From: Sapria himalayana
Taxonomy: Eukaryota > Streptophyta > Magnoliopsida > Malpighiales > Rafflesiaceae
Length of the DNA: 64,000 bases
Assembly (NCBI GenBank): GCA_029783825.1
Contig: JAREIK010003007.1
Location: 199,331-263,330 of the forward strand
Reading direction: 5' to 3'
The notes below the pieces were generated by a model. The model worked only from the letters and a program-made list of their open reading frames with translations, was not told where the DNA came from and made no database searches. A program made the position numbers and the translations under genes. Below, in pieces: positions 27,070 through 39,249 of this stretch (positions are counted from its first letter, which is position 1; every line of letters begins with the position of its first letter).

Positions 27070-29297
27070 TAGGGGTGCTCATGTAATGGGATGGAATGGG
27101 GATTAGAAATCTCCAGTCCCTTCTCACAGTTCGGAAATTTTTTTTTGATGATCCAGACCCGTCCCATAGGCTGAAAATATCGGGACGGTACGGAACGGAA
27201 TCGAGGATTTTGGGCAGGATAAAATGGTTCCGAGATGGAACGGAGTTCGGACATTTTTTTAATTTATTTTCTTCAAACCGGCCAAGTTAGTTCATGTCTA
27301 AACCTTTTGTTGTACCATTTATCATTCCTTAGTTATGTATCTTTCAAACTCAAATTGGGCCAATTTTGTTTTGTCAAATAGGCTGAATACCACAAACGAG
27401 TTCCATTACCTTGTCAAAAACTTTGATGTGCAGAAAAGTATAGAAATGTTTAATAGAATAGGACCGAGTTGTGTGCTTAATTTGGTTCTTTGCTTTTTCA
27501 CAAGTTGGCTTTGTTCAGCCGAGTGAAAGTTAACCATAATGACAATACTACATTTTTAAAATATTTACTTAAAATATTAAGGAATAGCTAAAAATGACCA
27601 CAAACATTAGTAGCATCAATTACTACTTAAGTAATTGCTAAAATTAGGTAGCTTAATATAACAAAAAAAATACAACTAGTAACAACCATGATGATAATCA
27701 TTTCAAAGGTCCGCCCCGGAACAACAACGAAAATCCAAACCCAATTAATTATCTCTTCTACAATGCCTCTCTTTTCTTCCTCCACTGTAGAAGGACAACC
27801 AAAGATGAAAACGTGTTAATCATGTAGACATAAATTTCTAAGATAAAAGAGTAATAAAAAAACAAAATATTACCTTTTAAAATTTAATACACCCATTCCA
27901 AATTTAGTTGGCCAACTATAGTTGGAAGAATATTTGGATCTTGTGACCCCTCTGAAAATTGTAATGAACCATATTTTTATTAAATTGAATGAATAAAATA
28001 AGTAAAAGTGAAATCAAAATTTACAAGATTTGTATACTAACCTGATTCATTATCATCAATGTCTTGAACTAATTATTCAATTTCAATAGGTTTGTTTGAG
28101 CTTCTCAACCAATCTTGTAGTCATATGAGAACTTCAGCTGTAATAGGTGTTAAAGAACTCCTAAATTTATCTAAAGTTCTTTCCCCAATGCTAAATGTAG
28201 ATTCGTAGGCCACACCAGATGCTTGGATAGCAAATACATCCCTTTCTACATTAGCCAAAGAAGCATACCTAACCATATTTACCTTCCACCAGTTTAGAAG
28301 ATTAAAATCAATTCTATTTTTTCAAGTTTGTCCTCCAAGTACCTATCCAACTCTTCCAAAGCTACAACTTCTTGTTCTTTCTCCAATACAAAAAAAAATC
28401 AACATAAGTATAACTACCATCAAATAAATCATCATTTTTTTTCAACACAGAAGAAGAGAAATCATCTTCTTTTGATTCATCTTCATTTAAATCTTTATAA
28501 TCATCAATCATCTCATTTAAAGCATTTATAATCTTTTTCACCAAATTTTTAGCCAATTCCTCTCCATAATGCTAAGTGTACTTAACCATGAGATATTTGA
28601 TCTTATATCTAGGATCCAACACTACCACCACAAAAACCATAATATTTGTTGACGGAAGAGAACCCCATTATTTGTTGAATTTATGCCTCATTTTCATACC
28701 CATTTCAGACACCATTGTATCTCTACTATATTCACTAAGCTCAATTTTTTTTCGAAATTCGAATAATCTCAAAAAAATAAACACTAGAGGTAGAATATTA
28801 TGAGCCAGAAAATTTACAAGTTACCTCATAAAAAGTTTAAAGAAACGAGCCAAAATTTTGTCATTTGTTCAGTCTCTCTCAGTTGGAACGTTTGAACCAA
28901 ACTCCTTCAAAAACCTTTTCTCTTTGTCCTCCAACTTATCAAATTCTTTTTCATATTTTATATCAGTTTGTATCATCAAATAAGTTGAATTCGATCTTGT
29001 AGGACAATCTAATTGCAATGAAGATCCATATGTAAAGTTTGCTTCTTCAACACATAACTTAAACATATCTAATCTTTTAGGACTATTCCTCACATATTTC
29101 ACCACACCTCTTATTTTTTGAATATCACCCTCAATTACTACAATGCCATCCCTGACAATTAAGTTTAGGATATGAGCACAACATCTCATATGAAAATGCT
29201 CGTCTCTCAAAGGTACAACACTTTTCTTCACAAGCCTTTTTTTCAATTGTTTAACTGCAACATCATTATTTGATGCATTGTCAATAGTAATGAACAT
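27070..29297 (-). mobile_element. hAT transposon, truncated copy
   Basis: The element begins with terminal repeat TAGGGGTGCTCA (27070-27081) and runs about 2.23 kb. It matches the minus strand of 39945-42175 along its whole length, including the GC-rich subterminal region with GGGACGG/CCGTCCC words (27110-27240). It carries the 3' half of a hAT transposase on the minus strand. Its other half is missing: at 29296-29297 the hAT text stops inside the transposase and satellite text starts, with a 2-base overlap. The copy differs from the 38-kb copy at roughly one base in ten by eye, so the two separated long before the junction at 29296 formed. Confidence 0.88.
28030..29297 (-). pseudogene. hAT transposase relic (central and C-terminal parts)
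   Basis: The longest piece (28869-29297, 142 codons) encodes the core of a plant hAT transposase. It starts at the D of 'ITIDNASNND', followed by the Cys/His stretch 'HMRCCAHILNLIVRDG' and a 'CPTRSNSTYLM' motif. A second piece (28362-28556) is the acidic linker with 'NALNEMIDDYKDLNEDE'. Around 28050-28260 the frame resumes with 'ASGVAYESTFSIGERTLDKF' and 'RSSLTP', the hAT C-terminal dimerisation domain. Stops and frame changes separate the pieces. The tryptophan of the conserved R-W motif is changed to serine; in hAT enzymes this Trp contacts the flipped base at the break. The N-terminal BED finger and first catalytic Asp are absent because the copy is cut at 29297. Non-functional. Confidence 0.85.
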
Positions 29298-32200
29298 AAT
29301 ATTTAAAACTATAATGAATACAAATAAAATAGAGATTTATTATTTAATATTTAGGATATATTAGTTTAATGGTTTAAGTATTTAGGTGTTTTGGGGTTTA
29401 GTCATTTAAGTGTTTAGTCCTTTAGTGATTTATAGTTTTTATTTAAAGAATGGAAAAATAAAAAATTTAATTTTTTGATTTTTTTTTAATTTTTGAAGGT
29501 TATAACCTTTCAAAATATAATAATTTTTAATTATTTTGAAATGTGAATATAATATTTAGTTATAATATTCTTAATAATTATATATAATATAAACTCAATA
29601 TAAATAATTTTATTAATACATATTATAATAATGATCAATAAAAAATTAATAAACTATTATTAATAAGAATGAATAAAATAAAAATTTAATTACAAAATCT
29701 AAAATGATTCTAAATCAAAATAAAATATATTACTAAATAATAAATTTTTGTTTTAAAAATATTGCCTTTTTTTATAAGGATATATATTCTTTTTGATGAA
29801 AAATTAATCATTTATATTAGATCTGTCACACTAATAATTTATTTTGTACTTAATATTTCTATAAAAATAAACTGATAAATAATTAAAATAAAAATTTAAC
29901 ATTATACTTAATAAAAATTAAATTGAGATTTAAGATTTTTTATTAATGTATACCTGTTTAATGGTTTAAGTATTTAGAGGTTTTGTCGTATAGGAGTTTA
30001 GCAATTTATGTTTTTAGGCATTTAGTGATTTATAGGTTTTTTTTAAACAATAAAATAACAAAAAAAAATTGTAATTTTTTCTCATTTTCATAGGTTATAA
30101 CCTTTGAAAATATAATAATATTTAAAATTTTTTGAAATGTAAATATAATATTTAGTTATTTTAATATTAATAATTATATATCATATAAATTTACTATAAA
30201 CAATTTTTTTGATAGATAATATAATAGTGATCAAAAATTAAATTAATAAACTATTAATAATAAGATAGATATTAATTAAAAAATATTTAAAATACCCAAA
30301 TAGATTCAAGATTAAACTATAATATATTACTGTATAAAAATTTTTAATTTTTAAATTTTTACTTCTTTTATAAGCGTATATATTTTTTTTATTTAAAATA
30401 AATTATTTAAATTATATTAGTCGCACTCATAATTTATTTTGTAATAAATATTTTATAAAAATAAACTAATAATAATTAAAATCAATATTTAAAATTATAA
30501 AAAATAAAATAAAAATTAGATTTATTAATTATTAAGTAGTATATAGCGGTTTAATGGTTGATGTATTTAGGAGTTTACTAATTTACCTATATTTGCATTT
30601 AGTGGTTTATATGTTTTATTTAAAAAATAAAATAACAAAAAATTTATTTTTGTTATTTTTTAATATTTTCAAAGGTTATAACCTTTGAAAATATATAAAA
30701 TAAAAATTTAAAATTATAATGAATAAAATTTAAAATGAGATTTATGATTTATTATTACTGTATACCAGTTTAATGGATTAAGTATTTAGAGGTTTTTCCA
30801 TTTAGGATTTTAGCGATTTATTTTTTTAGGCTTTTAGTGGTTTATACATTTTATTTAAAAAATAAAATATCAAAAAAAAATTCTATAATAATTTTTCATT
30901 TTCATAGGTTATAACCTTTGAAAATATAATAATATTTAAAATTTTTTGAAATGTGAATACAATACATTGTTATAATAATATTAATAATTATATATCATAT
31001 AAATTCAATATAAACAATTTTATTGATATATATTATAATAATGATCAAAATTAAATTTTAAAACTATTGATATTAAGATAGATATTAATTATAAAATAAT
31101 TACAAAACCCAAATCGATTCAAAATTATAGTAAAATATATTTCTGGATAACAATTTTTAATTTTTGAATTTTTACTTCTTTTATAAGCATATATATATTT
31201 TAAATTATATTTGTCGCACTCATAATTTATTTTGTAATAAATATTTCTATAAAAATAAACTAATAAATAATTAAAATGAATATTTAAAATTATAATAAAT
31301 AGAATTAAAAATTAGATTTATTAATTATTAAGTAGAATATAGCGGTATAATGGTTTATGTATTTTGGCATTATGGGGTTTTGGAGTTTACTGATTTAACT
31401 GTGCATGCATTTAGTGGTTTATAGGTTTTATTTAAAAAATAAAATAACAAAAAATATATATTTATTATTTTTTGATATTTTCAAATGTTATAACCTTACA
31501 AAATATAATAATTTTTAAATTTTTTTAAAAAGTGAATACAATCTTTAGTTATAATAATCATTATATTTATATATCTTATAAATTCAATATAAACAATGTT
31601 ATTGATAAATATTCTAATAATGATCAAAAAATAAATTAATAATCTATTATTAATAAGATAGATATCAATTAATATATAATTACAGAATCTAAAATGATTC
31701 AGAAGTTAAGCAAAATATATTACTATATAATAATTTTTTGCTTTAAATTTTTTTTTCTTTTAAAAAGTTTATCTATAATTTTTATATCAAAAACAATTTA
31801 TATAAATTAAATTTGTCTAACTCAATTTATTTTGTAATTAATATTTATATATAAATAAATAATTAATTAATTAAAATTATAATAAAAAAAATGAGATTTA
31901 TTATTTATTATTTAGGGATACCGATTTAATTGAAATTAGATCTGTCTCAAATATAGTTTATTTTGTAATTAATAGTTCTATAAAAATGAATTGATAAATA
32001 ATTAAAATAAAAATTTAAAATTATACTGAATAAAAATTAAAATAAGATTTATGATTTATTATTAATCTATACCAGTTTAATGGAATAAGTATTTAGAGGT
32101 TTTGTCGTTTAGGAGTTCATCAATTTATGTTTTTAGGCTTTTAGTGGTTTATAGGTTTTATTTAAAAAATAAAATTACAATAAATATATTTTTATTAATT

Positions 32201-35200
32201 TTTAATATTATTAAATATTATAACCTTTCAAAATATAATAATTTTTAAATTTTTTTCAAAAGTGAATACAATCTTTAGTTATAATAATCATTATATTTAT
32301 ATATCATATAAATTCAATATAAACAATTTTATTGATAAATATTCTAATAATGATCAAAAAATAAATTAATAATCTATTATTAATAAAATAGATTTTAATT
32401 AAAAAAAAGATAGATATCAATTAAAATATAATTATAAAACCTAAAATGATTCAGAATCAAAGCAAAATATATTACTATATAATAATTTTTTGTTTAGAAT
32501 TTTTTTTTCTTCTAAAAAGTTTATTTATAATTTTTTGATGAAAAAAATATATATAAATTATATTTGTCTAACTAAATTTATTTTGTAATTAATATATATA
32601 TATAAATAAACAAATAAATATTTAAAATTATAATGAAAAAAAAATAAGATTTATTATTTAGGAATACCGGTTTAATTTAAATTAGATTTGTTTCACTAAT
32701 AATTTATTTTGTAATTAATATTTCTATAAAAATAAACTGATAACTAATTAAAATAAAAATTTAAAATTATAATGAATAAAAATTAAAATGAGATTTAAGA
32801 TTTATTATTAATGTATACTAGTTTAATGGTTTAAGTATTTGGAGGTTTTGTCATTAAAAGTTAGCGATTTATGTTTTTTGGTTTTTAGTGGTTTATATGT
32901 ATTATATAAAAAAATAAAATTACAAAAAAAATTTCTATAATTTGTTATCATTTTCATAGGTTATAAACTTTGAAAATATAATAATATTTACAATTTTTTG
33001 AAATGTAAATACAATGTTTAGTTATTATAATATTAATAATTATATATCATATAAATTCAATATAAACAATTTTATTGATAGATAATATAAAAATGATCAA
33101 ATATTAAATTAATATACTATTAATAAAAAGATAGATATTAATTAAAAAATATTTACAAAACCCAAATTGATTCAAAATTAAAGTAAAATATATTACTGAA
33201 TAATAATTTTTAATTTTTAAATTTTTACTTCTTTTATAAGCATATATTTTTTTTATTAAAAATAAATAAATTAATTTTTATTTGTCACACTCATTCTTTA
33301 TTTTGTAATAAATATATCTCTAAAAATAAACAAATAAATAATTAAAATGAATATTAAAAATTATAAAAAATAGAAATAAAAATTAGATTTATTAATTATT
33401 AAATAGTATATAGAAGTTTAATAGTTTATGTATTTAGGCATTACGGGGTTTAGGAGTATACTGATTTAACTGTGTATGCATTTAGTGGTTTATAGTTTTT
33501 ATTTAAAAAATAAAATAAAAAAAATTAATTTTATTATTTTTTGATATTTTCAAAGGTTATAACCTTGAAAAAATAATAATTTTTAAATTTTTTTTAAAAG
33601 TGAATAAATATTAATTTATAATAATCATTATAATTATAGATCATATAAATTCAATATAAAACATTTTATTGTAGATATTCTAATAATTATCTAAAAATAA
33701 ATTAAAAATCTATTATGAATAAGATTGATATTACTTAAAATCTAATATCAAAACCTAAAATGATTAAAAAGCAAAGCAAAATATATTACTTAATAAAAAT
33801 TATTTGTTTTAAATTTTTATTCTTTTTATAAGCTTATCTATTTTTTGATGAATAATAATTTTCATAAATTATATTTTTAACTCATTATTTATTTTATATT
33901 TAATATATATATATAAATAAAAAACTAAAGAATCAAAATAATTTTTTTAAATTATAATGAAAACAAATAAAAATGAGATTTATTAATTATTATTTAGGGT
34001 ATAGCGTTTTAAAAGATTATCTATATAGGGGTATCGGGATTTTGTAGTTTAGTGATTTAAGTGTTTAGGCATTTAGTGGTTTATAGGTTTTATTTAAACA
34101 ATAAAATTACAAAAAAAATTTTTTTTTTATTTTTTCACATGTTAAAAGGTTATAATATTTGAAAATATAATAATTTTAAAATTTTTTTCAAAAGTGAATA
34201 TAATATTTAGTTATAATAATTATTAAATATATAAATCATATAAATTCAATATAAACATTTTTATTGATAAATATTATAATAATGATAAAAAAATATTATA
34301 ATAATCTATTATTAATAAGTTATATATCAATTAAAATATAATTACAAAACCTTAAATGATTCAGAAACAAAGCAAAATATATTACTATATAATAATTTTT
34401 TGTTTTTAGTTTTTTTCTTCTTTTAATTAGTTTATCTATATTTTTTTGTTGAAAAATAATTTATATAAATTATATTTGTATAACTTATACTTTATTTTGT
34501 AATTAATATTTATATAAAAATAAACAAATAAAGAATTAAAATAAATATTTAAAATTATAATGAAAAAAAATGAGATTTATTATTTATTATTTAGATTATA
34601 CCTGTTTAAATTACTTTTATCTGACACACTAATAATTTTGTTTGTAATTCATATTTCTATAAAAATAAACTGATAAATAATTAAAATAAAAAATTAAAAT
34701 TATACTTAATAAAAATTAAATTGAGATTTATGATTTATTATTAATGTATACCAATTTAATGGTTTATGTATTTAATGGTTTTGTCATTTAGGAGTTTAGC
34801 AATTTAGGTTTTAGGCATTTAGTGGTTTATATGTTTTATTTAAATTATGAAATAACAAAAAATTTATTTTTGATATTTTTTCAAATTTTCAAAGGTTATA
34901 ACATTTGAAAATATAATAATTTTAAAATTTTTTAAAAATGTTTATACAATATTTAGTAATAATAATTATTATAACTATATATAATATAAACTAAATATAA
35001 ACAATTTTATTGACATATATTATATCAATTATCAAAAAATAAATTAATAAACTATAATTAATATGATAGATATAAATTAAAATATAATTAAAAAACCTAA
35101 AATAATTCAAAATCAAAGTAAAATTTATTACTAAATAATAATTTTCTTTAGTTTTTGAATCATTTTATGTGCTTATATATTTTTTTGATGAAAAATATAT

Positions 35201-35824
35201 TATTTAAATTATATTTGTATCACTCATAATTTATTTTGTAATTAATATTTATATAAATTATTTAAATTATATTTAAGGTTTACGAGTTTAAAGTTTTAAG
35301 TATTTAGGGTCTTCGGGATTTAGGAGTTTAGAGATTTATGTGTTTAGGTATTTAATGGTTTATAAGTTTTATTTAAACAATTATATAACAAAAAATTTAT
35401 TTTTGTTATTTTTTATCATTTTTGGAGGTTATAACCTTTGAAAATATAACAATTTTTAAATTTGTTTTATATTTGAATACTATATTTAGTTATGATAATC
35501 TTAATAATTATATATCATGTAAATTCAATATAAACAATTACATTAATAGATATTATATTAATGATCAAAAAATAAATTAATAAACTATTATTAAAAAGAA
35601 AGATATTATTTAAAATATATTTGCAAAACGTAAATTTATTCAAAATCAAAATAAAATATATTACTAAATAATAATTTTTTTGATGTTTTACTTCTTTTTA
35701 TAAGTTTATATTTTTTTTATTAAAAGTAAATTCTTTAAATTATATTTGTTTTCCTCATAATTTATTTTTAATTTATAATTGTATAAAAATAAACTAATAA
35801 ATAATTAAAATGAATATTTAAAAC
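29296..35824 (+). repeat. 6.5-kb satellite block, second copy of the recent duplication
   Basis: Near-identical to 4066-10594 at a constant offset of 25,230 at both ends. The left junction is non-homologous: hAT text ends in ...GAACAT and satellite continues as ATAATATTTAAAACTATAAT, with two bases (AT) shared. The right edge is a smooth passage into another satellite monomer in the same phase, as expected from homologous exchange. It therefore looks copied or moved from the first array, not grown in place. Confidence 0.87.
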
Positions 35825-38466
35825 CATAATGAATACAAATAAAATAGAAATTTATTATTTAGTATTAATGATATACTAGTTTAATGGTTTAAGTATTTGG
35901 GTATTTTGGGGTTTAGTGATTTAAGTGTTTAGGCCTTTAGTGATTTATAGTTTTTATTTAAAGAATGAAAAAATAAAAAATTTAATTTTTTGATTTTTTA
36001 TTAATTTTTGAAGGTTATAACTTTTGAAATTATAATAATTTTTAATTTTTTTAAATGTGAATATAATATTCAGTAATAATAATCTTAATAATTATATATA
36101 ATGTAAACTCAATATAAATAATTTTATTAATAGATATTATAATAATGATCAATAAAAAATTAATAAACTATTATTAATAATAATGATATAAAGTAAAATA
36201 TTATTCCAAAATCTAAAATGATTCAAAATAAAAATAAAATATATTACTAAATAATAAAATTTTGTTTTTAAAATTTTGCCTCATTTTATAAGGATATATA
36301 TTTTTTTTGATGAAAAATAAATTATTTAAATTAGATCTGTCTCACTAATAATTTATTTTGTATTTAATATTTCTATAAAAATAAACTGATAAATAATTAA
36401 AATAAAAATTTAAAATTATACTTAATAAAAATTAAATTGAGATTTATGAATTTTTATAAATGTACACCTATTTATTAGTTTAATTATTTAAAGGTTTTGT
36501 CATTTAGGAGTTTAGCAATTTATGTGTTTAGGCATTTTGTGATTTATAGGTTTTATTTAAACAATAAAATAACAAAAAAAAATTGTAAATTTTTCTCATT
36601 TTCACAGGTTATAACCTTTGAAAATATAATAATATTTAAAATTTTTTCAAAAGTGAATACAATATTTAGTTATAATAATATTATTAATTATATATCATAT
36701 AAATTCAATATAAACAATTTTATTGAAAGATAATATAATAATGATCAAAATTTAAATTAATAAACTATTAATAAAAAGATTGATATTAATTAAAAAATAT
36801 TTAAAAACCCCAAATTGATTCTAAATTAAAGTAAAATATATTATTGGATAATAATTTTTAATTTTTAAATTTTTACTTCTTTTATAAGCATATATTTTTT
36901 TTGATTAGAAATAAATTAATTAAAATATATATGTCGCTCTCATAATTTTATTTGTAATAAATATTTCTATAAAAATAAACTAATAAATAATTAAAATGAA
37001 TATATAAAATTATAATAAATAGAAATAAAAATAAGATTTATTAATTATTAAGTAGTATATAGCGGTTTAATGCTTTATGTATTTAGGCATTATGAGGTTT
37101 AGGAGTTTACTGATTTTACTGTGTATGCATTTAGTGGTTTATAGGTTTTATTAAAAAAATAAAACAATAAAAAAATTATTTTTATTATTTTTTAATATTT
37201 TCAAAGGTTATAACCTTTGAAAATATAATAAATTTTAAATTTTTTTTAAATATGAATACAATATCTAGTTATAACAATCATTATATTTATATATCATATA
37301 TATTCATTATATATAATTTTATTGATAAATATTCTAATAATGTTCAAAAGATAAATTAAAAATCTATTATTAATAAGATAGATATCAATTAAATTATAGT
37401 TACAAAACCAAAAATGATTCAAAAGAAAAGCAAAATATATTACTATATAACAATTTTTTTTTGAAATTTTTTTTTCTTTTAAAAAGTTTATCAATAATTT
37501 TTTGATTAAAAATAATTTATATAAATTATATTTGTCTAACTCAATTTATTTTGTAATTAATATTTATATATAAATAAACAAATAAATAATTAAAATAAAT
37601 ATTTAAACTTATAATGGAAAAAAATTAGATTTATTATTTATTATTTAGGGATACCGATATAATTTAAATTAGATCTGTCTTGCTAATAATTTTTTTCGTA
37701 ATAAATATTTTTATAAAATAAATTGATAAATAATCAAAAAAAAAATTTAAATTTATACTTAATAAAAATTAAAATGAGATTTATGATTTTATATTAATAT
37801 ATACTAGTTTAATGATTTAAGTATTTAGAGGTTTTGTCGTTAGAAGTTTAGCGATTTATGTTTTTAGGCTTTTATTGGTTTATTGGTTTTATTTAAAAAA
37901 ATAAAATAACAAAAAAAATTTCTATAATTTTTTATCATTTTCATAGGTTATAACATATGAAAATATAATAATATTTAAAATTGTTTGAAATTTTAATACA
38001 ATATTTTATTATAATAATATTAATAATTATATATCATATAAATTTAATATAAATAATTTTTTTGATAGATATTATAATAAAGATCAAAAATTAAATTTAT
38101 AAACTATTAATATTAAGATAGATATTAATTAAAAAATATTTACAAAATCCAAATTGATTCAAAATTAAAGTAACTTATATTACTTGATAATAATTTTTAA
38201 TTTTTAAATTTATACTTCTTTTATAAGCGTATATTTTTATTAGATAAATAATATATTATTTAAATTATATTTGTCCCACTCATAATTTTTTTTGTAATAA
38301 ATATTTCTAAATAAATACACTAATAAATAATTAAAATGAATATTTAAAAATACAATAAACAGCAATAAAAATTAGATTTATTAATTATTAAGTAGTATTT
38401 AGTGGTTTAATGGTTTATGTATTTAGGCATTACGGGATTTAGGAGTTTACTGATTTAACTTTATAT

Positions 38467-38474
38467 GCATTTAG
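38467..38474. repeat. 8-bp target site duplication, left
   Basis: GCATTTAG precedes the left end of the hAT element and is repeated exactly at 42176-42183. Eight bases is the duplication length typical of hAT elements. The site lies in the telomere-like tract of the satellite (GGCATTTAGTGGTTTATAGG in intact monomers). Confidence 0.9.
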
Positions 38475-39249
38475 TATGGCTGCTCACATGAGTATGAGAT
38501 TCATGACTCAACCCGAAGTCTTGTCCCGAGAGAATTGGGACTAAGAAAAATCCGTTGACTTTGACTTTTCTCGTCCCGTTTTGTCACGTATTTTTTCTTT
38601 TGGGACGGTTACGGATCTTATGCAATATCCATCCCGAGAACTATCCAATCCTAAAACACCGATACTAGAACCAACAATATATATATATATAGAACATGAA
38701 GATGCCACCAATTCCGCTACTGCACATCCAATTCCGATGCACCTATTGCTATTCCGACGACTTCCTTTCCACCTCATGTCGTTCCAGCCGTATTCAGTTA
38801 GGTCCAGTCCTTGTCCGTCGCACATCTGGTTGCATCCACCATGTCCTAGATGCCACCAGCCTTTTGGTTTGTTTTTCATACGAGAATTGAATGATTAATT
38901 ATTATTGTTATGTGTTTCAGTTAGTTTTGTTGAGTATTGGTTGTGGTGTTGTGGTTGGGCCGAATGAGTGGGCTGAATGTGTTACAGTCAGTTTTGTAGA
39001 GCTTGCTTGTTTGAAATATTTATATGTATTTATGCTTAACATATCATATTAATTAATGGCAATGCAGATGGCACAATCCAGCTGTAAATGAAAAATATAA
39101 TAAATTGAAGATGATCACATCTCAAATGATCAAAGTACTGGTAAATCCAATCATCATTTTTTCACGAACCCTCCTATTTTTACGGCAGGTTCTTCAATTC
39201 CAATTGTAAAAGAAAGTCAAGGTACATCTTAACCTCAAGCTCATAAAAA

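Larger units (their letters stand above)
29296..38474 (+). repeat. Satellite array, forward orientation (second array)
   Basis: Forward satellite starts abruptly after the truncated hAT element and runs 9.2 kb to the full-length hAT element. The first 6.5 kb is the near-exact copy described separately. From about 35825 the monomers (palindromes near 36006, 36606, 37203, 37945) keep the same order of types but are only ordinarily similar to the first array. Open frames 36497-36733 (+) and 37294-37494 (-) are AT-rich chance frames. No gene is visible. Confidence 0.92.

Noticed and set aside
28328..28803. Plus-strand frames in the truncated hAT copy
   Set aside because: They are antisense to the recognised transposase pieces and have low-complexity Asn/His/Ser content.
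38541..38898. Overlapping frames of 105 and 112 codons on both strands near the left end of the full-length hAT element
   Set aside because: They are in the 5' non-coding part, overlap antiparallel, and include the (TA)n run as Tyr-Ile repeats; no domain is visible.
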